A model generated the notes under the pieces. The model ran no database searches, had not been told where the DNA came from, and worked only from the letters and a program-made list of their open reading frames with translations. This document shows, piece after piece, positions 56,753 through 64,000 of a stretch of 64,000 bases of DNA. The position numbers and the translations under genes are program-made. This DNA comes from Chloroflexota bacterium. Lineage in GTDB: Bacteria > Chloroflexota > Anaerolineae > Anaerolineales > Villigracilaceae. Every line of letters starts with the position of its first letter. Position 1 is the stretch's first letter. The stretch spans positions 1-64,000 of the forward strand of contig JACRBJ010000032.1 of NCBI GenBank assembly GCA_016234555.1, given 5' to 3'.

Positions 56753-59284
56753 CTATTTGCAAGCAGGGATAATCTGTGTTTCAGAGAAATACATTCTCTG
56801 TTCTCCATCCTTTTCGACAAGAATAAACCACAAATTTCCGTCGGGGGCAAAAAACAAGGTTACATCGGACGCATTGGGGAAGAACTCCGGAGGCATGGAC
56901 ATTGGAAAAATGATCCGCCCGTTGGATTGCCCCAGGATTTGAAACACCAGCCGTCCTTCGTCCGAGACTTTGTAGCCGACAGAATCGGTAAAGGATTCAC
57001 CACCTTTGGCTTCGTAATAACGGGGATAGAGCGCCCTGCCCTGCGAGACGATCAACCGGTCCTTCTCGAAACAGGCGGGATCGATGTCTGAGTTTTTCCA
57101 GACATTGGACGCCATGATTTTGTCCAATGCTTCAGCCTGCTTAACGGGTGGATATCTTTCAGGGAACGCCATCTCGCTCAGCGGCAGGGATGCGCCAATC
57201 GCGAAAAATAAAACGCCGGCGACGAGATAGCTCTGCCACTTCCCGGTCAGCGGCTGTAGAGTTGGCTGGGATGTGTTGACTCCAAGCCATCTGGTGATGA
57301 CCGACCGTCCGCGCTCCAGCGAGAAGAGGAAAACTCCCAGCAGGGCAAATAATCCGATCATGTAGTACAGGTAGATTGACCAATCCATCGTCAGCAAAAA
57401 GCGCTGTCCCGAAAGCAGGGCAATTGAAGTCCACAAATTGTAGAGCAGGTTGACAGCCAGGGGCAGAAGTCCCAGCCAGCCGTTTCTGTGCCAGGCAAGG
57501 CTTAATCCCAGCCCAAACAACAGGACATAAAAAGTCAACAGCATGGACTGTGATGCGGTGGGCGTGCCCTCCCATTTTTGCCAGAAGGGTTCGATGGGAG
57601 TCCAAAGCTCGCCAAAGTCCGTGAGGGAATTCCGCAGGGGAAGGAGCAGGATGTTGCTAACCCCGTGGTTGAGGAACGAGTTCGCAATCCCTTTTGCGAT
57701 TCCCGCCGGGTTTTGTTTCAATGCCTGGGAGGCAAGGTCAGACAACCGCGCGTTGTATTCGGCGTTGGATTCGTCCGGCTGCGCCGTGATATCCACATCC
57801 ACACCGTTCAACCGGTTATAGCGCAGGGCAAGGTTGGCAATCTGGGACTCTGGGTTGTCGAAGATCAACTGTCCCGTCATCCGCCAGTTCCGCCAAAGCC
57901 AGGGGCTGATCACCAGAAGCATCGTCACCGTTGTCAGCAAAGCTCCCTTGATGATCGGGATGAGTTTCTTCGGCTGGCTGAAAAAGGCAAACAACAACAG
58001 CATGGGAAAAGCCACCACCACCTGGGTGCGGATCAACATGGCGACGCCCAAAATCCCGCCGAGGATGAAGCTGGAAAAAGCGGGAAATTCCGACTTGATC
58101 CAGCGCATCCCGACCCAAAGGAATAGAATCAGGAACATGGCGGTTGGGATTTCGGCGAGGTACAGTTTCGAGTAGCTGATGTTGCCCGTAAACGGCGAAA
58201 CGAGGTTGGAGGTGTAGTCGCGCAAAATCGCCAGCAGGGCAATGGAGATACCAATCGGACGCCCAAAGAACTCCCTGCCAAAGAGATACAGAAGAACGGG
58301 GAAGAATGCAAAGACCAGGGTTTGGAGCGTAATCACGCTGGCATAATTCTGTCCGGCAAAAACATGTGACAGAGCAAGGAACACAATGTACAGGGGGCGT
58401 TGGGGAATTTCGTTCTTTCCAAACCCGTTGCCGACCAAAACGGACTGGGCATATTCATCGTAGGTTTGCGCATCGCTGAAGGGATGGATTTCAAAGTTCG
58501 GCGCAATCGGCTCCAACGCGGATGAATTCGGCACGGTGGGCTGACTCAGCCAAATGGCGGCAGTTGCGATCCAGATCAATAGCGAAATCCAAAAATCCAG
58601 ACGGGGGATGGTCAGTATCTTTTGGTTGGACTCGACAACGACCATCCCAACGCAAAACAAACAAGCCAGCAAAATCTGCCATTCGAGCAACGGCACGGCG
58701 GGCAAGCCGCGCGCCCAGTCACCCTTGTAGATTAGCGCGATTCCCATGCCCGTTTTGGAAATGTAAATTGTCGCGACTCCAAGCAACGCCAGAACAATCG
58801 CCAGCTTTGCCAGAAAGGATGTGAGGGCTTCTTTGTCTTCGATTTTTTCGCGCAAGGTCGAGAACAGAATCAGCGCGATGACTTCTGCAAAAACCACAGC
58901 CAACAGGTCGAGCAGGGGAGAGAGACGGTTGAGATATCCGACAACCCGAAAGATATCCCTGTCCGCGATGGATCGGAAAATGCCAAGGCAAATCAACAGG
59001 AAGAACGCGATTGCCGCAAAGAGAAAAACACGGTCTTTCACGGTTGGATTTTTGAACAAGTCCAACCTTCGAAACAGCCATTCGGATTTTCGGAAGAGGG
59101 AAAAGAGCAGGAATATATTAAGGAGGACCCAGTACAGCAAGGCTCCAGCCAAAACAATCTCCTCCACAGACAGGTCCTTTTGGGATGCCAGAAATTGTAC
59201 AAATGCAAAAAGCCCGTGTATAGTCCACAAGCCGAAAAGGATATTCCAGCCGTTACGAACCGACAAGCCTGACGAAGCAGACAT
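56753..59284 (-). CDS. Large GT39-like membrane protein
   Basis: 843 residues with about 12-13 TM helices. An N-terminal block of TMs (LSVEEIVLAGALLYWVLLNIFLLF...) precedes a GT39-type core in which DAQTYDEYAQSVLVGNGFG and QRPLYIVFLALSHVFAGQ hold the acidic loop (Asp-x-x-x-Tyr-Asp). A large C-terminal soluble region ends in FAPDGNLWFILVEKDGEQRMY. It is the last gene of the surface-glycan operon, 20 bp after GT4. The substrate is not readable. Confidence 0.65.
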   Translation of the reverse strand: MSASSGLSVRNGWNILFGLWTIHGLFAFVQFLASQKDLSVEEIVLAGALLYWVLLNIFLLFSLFRKSEWLFRRLDLFKNPTVKDRVFLFAAIAFFLLICLGIFRSIADRDIFRVVGYLNRLSPLLDLLAVVFAEVIALILFSTLREKIEDKEALTSFLAKLAIVLALLGVATIYISKTGMGIALIYKGDWARGLPAVPLLEWQILLACLFCVGMVVVESNQKILTIPRLDFWISLLIWIATAAIWLSQPTVPNSSALEPIAPNFEIHPFSDAQTYDEYAQSVLVGNGFGKNEIPQRPLYIVFLALSHVFAGQNYASVITLQTLVFAFFPVLLYLFGREFFGRPIGISIALLAILRDYTSNLVSPFTGNISYSKLYLAEIPTAMFLILFLWVGMRWIKSEFPAFSSFILGGILGVAMLIRTQVVVAFPMLLLFAFFSQPKKLIPIIKGALLTTVTMLLVISPWLWRNWRMTGQLIFDNPESQIANLALRYNRLNGVDVDITAQPDESNAEYNARLSDLASQALKQNPAGIAKGIANSFLNHGVSNILLLPLRNSLTDFGELWTPIEPFWQKWEGTPTASQSMLLTFYVLLFGLGLSLAWHRNGWLGLLPLAVNLLYNLWTSIALLSGQRFLLTMDWSIYLYYMIGLFALLGVFLFSLERGRSVITRWLGVNTSQPTLQPLTGKWQSYLVAGVLFFAIGASLPLSEMAFPERYPPVKQAEALDKIMASNVWKNSDIDPACFEKDRLIVSQGRALYPRYYEAKGGESFTDSVGYKVSDEGRLVFQILGQSNGRIIFPMSMPPEFFPNASDVTLFFAPDGNLWFILVEKDGEQRMYFSETQIIPACK

Positions 59285-59304
59285 AAGATGCTCCAGAAAT
59301 AGTT

Positions 59305-60438
59305 TTACTTCCCGCTCAACACATCTTGCAGGATCGATTGATATTGGTCCACAATTTTTTGAATATCAAAGTCACTTGCTTTTTCGACGCTCGCTTCACG
59401 AAAGCGCAACAGTTTTTCAGGATTGGATATCAACCCGCGAAGGGCGTTGGCGAAAGCGGGGACATCGTGCGCGTCGATTAGATAGCCGTTGCTTTCCCTG
59501 TCGACCAGATCCAGGAATCCGCCGATGTCGCTGGCGACGATTGCCAGTCCCGTTGCCAGAGCCTGCACACCGACAACTGGCAGCCCTTCGGATAGCGAAG
59601 GCATGAATAGGATGTCGCTTCTTGAAAAGCAATCCAGTACGACTTCAGGCGTCACCCAACCGGGCAGGTCGAAGCGTTCGCTCATGCCTGCTTCTTCGAT
59701 TTTGCGTTTTACGTCTTCCAGCAAAGGTCCGTCGCCCAAAAGGGAACAATGCCAGTCCAGGTCTTTCAATTGGGTAAGAGTTTGCACGATGGCGAACGGA
59801 TTTTTTTGTGGGACAAAACGTCCGGCAAAGACCAGCCTTGGAGGAGTCCCCACTTTTAGTTGTGAGGGGGTCAGATGGCTTACATCCGCCCCATTGTGGA
59901 CGACCTGAACATTCACGGGATAATGTTTCAAAGCCAGCTGGCGTGTATGTTCACTGACCGCGATAACTTTTTTTGCGCGTTTCCAAATGGGATATGTAAA
60001 AGGCTTGATCCAGCGGAACCATTTCCCCGTTTTTTCCGGGACGCCGCCCGGCACGTCGCCCAGATGGGCGGTGAGAATGTAGGGAACACCTGTCAAGGCT
60101 GACAGTATCCATGCCAGCGCCCCCGATGGGACCGCAAAATGTGTATGGATGATGTCGGGACGTTCGAGGCGAATCAATTGTAATCCAGCCCAACACCCAA
60201 CAAGAACGTACGCCAGCATCGCCGAAAAACTTGCACCAAAAGTTTCGCGTCGAAGGGAGGAAATCCGCACCAGACGAATCCCATCCTTGCTTTCCTCAAA
60301 GGGCAATCCCTGCATGTGCGCGGTCAACACGGTAACCTGATGTCCGTGTGCGGCAAGTCCCTTGCAAATATCATAGGCTGCCCTGCCTCCGCCGCCACCA
60401 ACGGGCGGAAATTCATAGATCAATGTGAGGATGCGCAT
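59305..60438 (-). CDS. GT4-family glycosyltransferase
   Basis: 377 residues. PPVGGGGGRAAYDICKGLAAHGHQVTVLTA (donor-loop-like N-terminus), RPDIIHTHFAVPSGALAWILS, VIAVSEHTRQLALKHYPVNVQVVHNGAD and the C-terminal EX7E region with LFMPSLSEGLPVVGVQALATGLAIVASDIGG are typical of GT-B GT4 enzymes. Cytoplasmic, transferring a nucleotide-sugar residue during surface-polymer assembly. Confidence 0.85.
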   Translation of the reverse strand: MRILTLIYEFPPVGGGGGRAAYDICKGLAAHGHQVTVLTAHMQGLPFEESKDGIRLVRISSLRRETFGASFSAMLAYVLVGCWAGLQLIRLERPDIIHTHFAVPSGALAWILSALTGVPYILTAHLGDVPGGVPEKTGKWFRWIKPFTYPIWKRAKKVIAVSEHTRQLALKHYPVNVQVVHNGADVSHLTPSQLKVGTPPRLVFAGRFVPQKNPFAIVQTLTQLKDLDWHCSLLGDGPLLEDVKRKIEEAGMSERFDLPGWVTPEVVLDCFSRSDILFMPSLSEGLPVVGVQALATGLAIVASDIGGFLDLVDRESNGYLIDAHDVPAFANALRGLISNPEKLLRFREASVEKASDFDIQKIVDQYQSILQDVLSGK

Positions 60439-60460
60439 CTTGCCGTCAATCCGTCCACCG

Positions 60461-61423
60461 CTAGTCGCGGGGATCCTGCTCCAGGTTGATCATTGTGCGG
60501 ACGGTGTAGGTGGGCTTGCGTTGCGACTCGTGATACGTGCGGACAAGCAACTCCGCGATCAAGCCCATCAGCATGGATTGAAAGCCGAGAATGAAAAGCA
60601 TGACACTGACCTGGAACAGCGGGGAGCCGGTAACGCCGATTAGGGAGACAAAGCGGCGCACGAACAGATAGATCATCATGATCGTGCTAATGATCATGAG
60701 CATTCCGCCAGCGCCGCCAAAAAGATATATTGGCTTGGAGGAATAGGATACGAGGAATTTCACTGTGAACAGGTCAAGCACAACTTTGGCGGTACGTTCC
60801 AGCCCATATTTTGCTTTGCCAAACCTTCGCGGATGGTGGTTTACCGGCATCTCGGTGATTTTTGCGCCGACGGAACTGGCATATACAGGGATGAAACGGT
60901 GCATTTCGCCATACAGGCGAAATCCCTCCAGCACATCGCGGCGATATGCCTTGAGCGTGCAGCCATAGTCGTGCAAATGAACACCTGTGACGCGCGAAAT
61001 GAGCCAGTTGGCAACCATCGAGGGAAAGTTGCGGGTCAGCACATTGTCCTTGCGACTTTTTCGCCAGCCGCTGACAAGGTCATAGCCTTCGTTGAGTTTG
61101 TCCAGCAGCATGGGGATGTCGGCTGGGTCGTTTTGCAGATCAGCATCGAGCAGGATGATGGTCCCGCCCAGGGCATAGTCCAGCCCGGCGGCGATGGCGG
61201 CGGTTTGCCCAAAGTTACGGCGGAAGGAGATCACACGAACACGTCCCGGATCCTTTTGGGCATACTCCCTGAGGAGAGATAAACTATTGTCGCGGCTACC
61301 ATCGTCGACGAGGATCGCCTCCCAGGATTGGGGGAGCGAATTCATGGTTTTGTAGACGGCTTCGAACAGCAACGGCAGGTTGTCCTGCTCGTTGTATACG
61401 GGAATAATCAGTGAGAGGTCCAT
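60461..61423 (-). CDS. GT2-family polyprenyl-phosphate glycosyltransferase
   Basis: 320 residues. LSLIIPVYNEQDNLPLLFEAV, AILVDDGSRDNSL (DDG), IILLDADLQNDPADIP (DxD) and SGWRKSRKDN are the ArnC/GtrB/DPM-type GT2 motifs; two TM helices lie near the C-terminus (FGGAGGMLMIISTIMMIYLF and FQVSVMLFILGFQSMLMGLI). It makes lipid-linked sugar for the GT39-like enzymes, as in the ArnC/ArnT pair. Adjacent stop/start (TAAATG) with the GT39 gene upstream. Confidence 0.85.
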   Translation of the reverse strand: MDLSLIIPVYNEQDNLPLLFEAVYKTMNSLPQSWEAILVDDGSRDNSLSLLREYAQKDPGRVRVISFRRNFGQTAAIAAGLDYALGGTIILLDADLQNDPADIPMLLDKLNEGYDLVSGWRKSRKDNVLTRNFPSMVANWLISRVTGVHLHDYGCTLKAYRRDVLEGFRLYGEMHRFIPVYASSVGAKITEMPVNHHPRRFGKAKYGLERTAKVVLDLFTVKFLVSYSSKPIYLFGGAGGMLMIISTIMMIYLFVRRFVSLIGVTGSPLFQVSVMLFILGFQSMLMGLIAELLVRTYHESQRKPTYTVRTMINLEQDPRD

Positions 61424-63265
61424 TTACTTCCTTAGAAAAATACGCAGTGAAGTTCCTTCCAAACAGGATGTCCCCAGCGGGGAACGCGCAAGTTCATCGA
61501 ACTGCTGTGGGTCGAAAAATTGCTTCCAATTGCTGTAACGCCAGCCTTCGATGATAAAGACATCGGCGTTTATTTTCCACTCCCTGTTCATCTCTTCGTT
61601 CCACAGCCCAAATTTAAATAGCTCCGCCGTATCGCCGTTGCTGCGGAAAGCATATCCATTATTAATCTGGGCAGGGATAATCCTCACACCTGGCAGGTAC
61701 AAAAGAGGCGCAGCGGAAAGTCCACCTCCCCAGTAGACCAGGCTGCCCTGCGGAATGACCTTTCGCAAATGTTCTCCTATTTGCTCATTTGCAGCAATGA
61801 CATCCGAAGAGCAGTCTCTGGCTGCAGGACTTCCGTGCAGGACGGGCGAGATGGCAAGTACTAGCGCAAGAAAGGCAGATGCGAGGAAAGCTCCAAACTT
61901 GATCGATGAATCACGCCGTACGCGACGCCAGACCAGATAAAAAAGTAACAGGATCAAAGCGCCCGCAAAAAGACCAAAAGCCGCAGAGGCATACCTCAGG
62001 GCACTATTATAGTTGATGTGAAATTTGTTGGATAAGATATCCCACCAGGTTACAAAACCCGGCAGGATTCTAAAGTCCCGCATCCGGGGCGCGGGCAAAT
62101 TCAAAAGCGAGTCCCCAATCTCTTCAAAAGCGGAATAACCCATTCCGGAAGTTACAACCAGCACCCCGAATATCAGTAGAATCTGCACGGCAATGGATGG
62201 TCGCCAATTCCAGGATTTCATTGCAACAACCAGAAACAAAATGCCGGCGACATTGAAAAATGCGATATATGGCGTAAAACAAAAAACACAATAATTTCTG
62301 GCAACCGAAGCCATTGCATGCATGTAGAGCAATCCCCCAAACAGCAAAAACAGGAAGAGTGCCGCGCGGAAATCGGTGCGCGACTTCCATGAGCTTGGTC
62401 TGGGCATCAACAACAGGGACACAGCGCCGCCAAACAGGGGTGCAAAATGAAAACGAACCGCCTGAAATATCGAAAGCATGCGCGAATCGAGGGAAATTTC
62501 CGGTTTCCAATTGTTGGCACCTCCCCCGGAATACGCGGCATCCACAGGGAGTTGTATGAGCGGCAACCAGTACCATAATCCGAGAATTTCGGGCCAATAG
62601 ACGGCATGGACCACCGCCACTATCGCCAGACCGGAAACCAACAAACCGGCTGCTGCTTTCCAGCCATGTTGCCAAAAAACATATACAGCCAGAAGTGGAA
62701 GCACGGGCATCGTGTTTTCACGCACTGTCATCATAAGTCCCGCAAAAAAGCCACCCAACATCAGTTGCCAAAGCGGACGTTTCTCCCCCAGAGATAAGGC
62801 AAGCGACCATGCCAGCAAACAGGCGATTGTGCTTTGGGTGGCTCCACCACTATACATCTTGATGACCATGGGGCTGAGAGCAAAGACCCACACGGCTCCT
62901 GCCGCCAGCCATCTGTTGCCGATGCGCCGGGCAGCAACCCATGTCCCCACTACAGCCATCATCCCAAAGAAGACCGCAAGATAACGTCCTGTACGCAGCC
63001 CAGGTCCAAATAATAGTTGAACATATCCTGGGATCAAAAATGAAAGAGGGGCTTTATTAGTCCAAATTCCGGATTCGAAAGGATGATATTCCCCGCTGGC
63101 GAACAGATACCCTTTCAGCAAATAAGCCCCTTCGTCAAGATTTGAAACGGTGGTATGAGCAAACGCCACGGCTTGAATAAAATAGACCGCCAGCCCGATA
63201 AAAGCGACTATACCTGCCGCCCAGGCGTGCCAGTCCCGCTTCTGGAAATTCAAAAGTCCGTTCAT
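61424..63265 (-). CDS. GT39-family membrane glycosyltransferase
   Basis: 613 residues. FAHTTVSNLDEGAYLLKGYLFASGEYHPFESGIWTNKAPLSFLIPGYV has the acidic residue pair of the first loop (Asp-Glu) as in ArnT-type enzymes, followed by about 12 TM helices and a soluble C-terminal domain (EQIGEHLRKVIPQGSLVYWGGGLSAAP, then NADVFIIEGWRYSNWKQFF). Together with the GT2 gene it forms the donor/transferase pair. 16 bp separate it from the dehydratase gene. Confidence 0.75.
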   Translation of the reverse strand: MNGLLNFQKRDWHAWAAGIVAFIGLAVYFIQAVAFAHTTVSNLDEGAYLLKGYLFASGEYHPFESGIWTNKAPLSFLIPGYVQLLFGPGLRTGRYLAVFFGMMAVVGTWVAARRIGNRWLAAGAVWVFALSPMVIKMYSGGATQSTIACLLAWSLALSLGEKRPLWQLMLGGFFAGLMMTVRENTMPVLPLLAVYVFWQHGWKAAAGLLVSGLAIVAVVHAVYWPEILGLWYWLPLIQLPVDAAYSGGGANNWKPEISLDSRMLSIFQAVRFHFAPLFGGAVSLLLMPRPSSWKSRTDFRAALFLFLLFGGLLYMHAMASVARNYCVFCFTPYIAFFNVAGILFLVVAMKSWNWRPSIAVQILLIFGVLVVTSGMGYSAFEEIGDSLLNLPAPRMRDFRILPGFVTWWDILSNKFHINYNSALRYASAAFGLFAGALILLLFYLVWRRVRRDSSIKFGAFLASAFLALVLAISPVLHGSPAARDCSSDVIAANEQIGEHLRKVIPQGSLVYWGGGLSAAPLLYLPGVRIIPAQINNGYAFRSNGDTAELFKFGLWNEEMNREWKINADVFIIEGWRYSNWKQFFDPQQFDELARSPLGTSCLEGTSLRIFLRK

Positions 63266-63281
63266 GGATTTGGGGTGGGAA

Positions 63282-64000
<719 letters not shown>

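Overview
The window looks like a chromosomal contig from an uncultured member of Chloroflexota, probably Anaerolineae. The basis is a mixture of signs rather than a marker phylogeny: a DUF3090/SCO1664 pair, a secreted sortase fused to surface modules with an IPATG motif, a fused 2-oxoacid dehydrogenase E1, small FMN/PepSY membrane redox genes, and many intergenic palindromes. No rRNA or ribosomal protein gene is present, so the assignment is an inference.

Layout. 0-12 kb: the end of an IS transposase that truncates a four-helix-bundle gene, then mostly minus-strand metabolic genes: fused branched-chain-type E1, hpt, a trimethylamine-dehydrogenase-like flavoprotein, a lipoprotein and a methyltransferase. 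These are followed by a plus-strand membrane protein pair and a five-gene minus operon (FAH-family hydrolase, PLP class V enzyme, DABB monooxygenase, YwbE, GNAT). 12-25.4 kb: an AT-rich gap, a small HTH gene, a 1057-residue secreted sortase-fusion protein, methylmalonyl-CoA mutase large subunit, DUF3090/SCO1664, two tandem homoserine-dehydrogenase paralogues, the tmRNA gene, two paralogous lipoproteins and dnaK. 25.4-33.6 kb: a four-gene redox cassette (PepSY-like protein, poly-Gly protein, ApbE, ferric-reductase-like membrane protein), ssb, panC, a hydrolase and membrane or acetyltransferase genes, including one behind a consensus promoter that overlaps a LexA-like palindrome.

34.73-48.86 kb is an integrated mobile element of about 14 kb inserted at the 3' end of tRNA-Val(TAC). 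All its genes are on the minus strand. It carries a large serine recombinase at the left end, a tyrosine recombinase and excisionase at the right end, a replication block (CHC2/Toprim primase, DUF3987 protein, primase-like protein, RepA-type ATPase), several small DNA-binding proteins, a SWIM protein, and a membrane protein followed by a zinc finger in the -1 frame. Two intergenic direct repeats of about 245 bp precede its two main replication operons. No capsid, terminase, relaxase or conjugation gene was recognised. The insertion leaves the serine recombinase reading frame open across the attachment site and in frame with a chromosomal NAD-dependent epimerase. In a circularised element the same frame would meet a stop 15 codons past the core.

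48.9-64 kb returns to chromosomal genes: folP, a zinc-ribbon protein, membrane proteins, and a surface-glycan cluster with GDP-mannose dehydratase (cut by the window end), three GT39-like membrane glycosyltransferases, GT2 and GT4 enzymes, and a methyltransferase-GT2 fusion with a leaderless-type promoter.

Functions were assigned by reading motifs by eye. Family names are firm where motifs are quoted, and substrate assignments are inferences.
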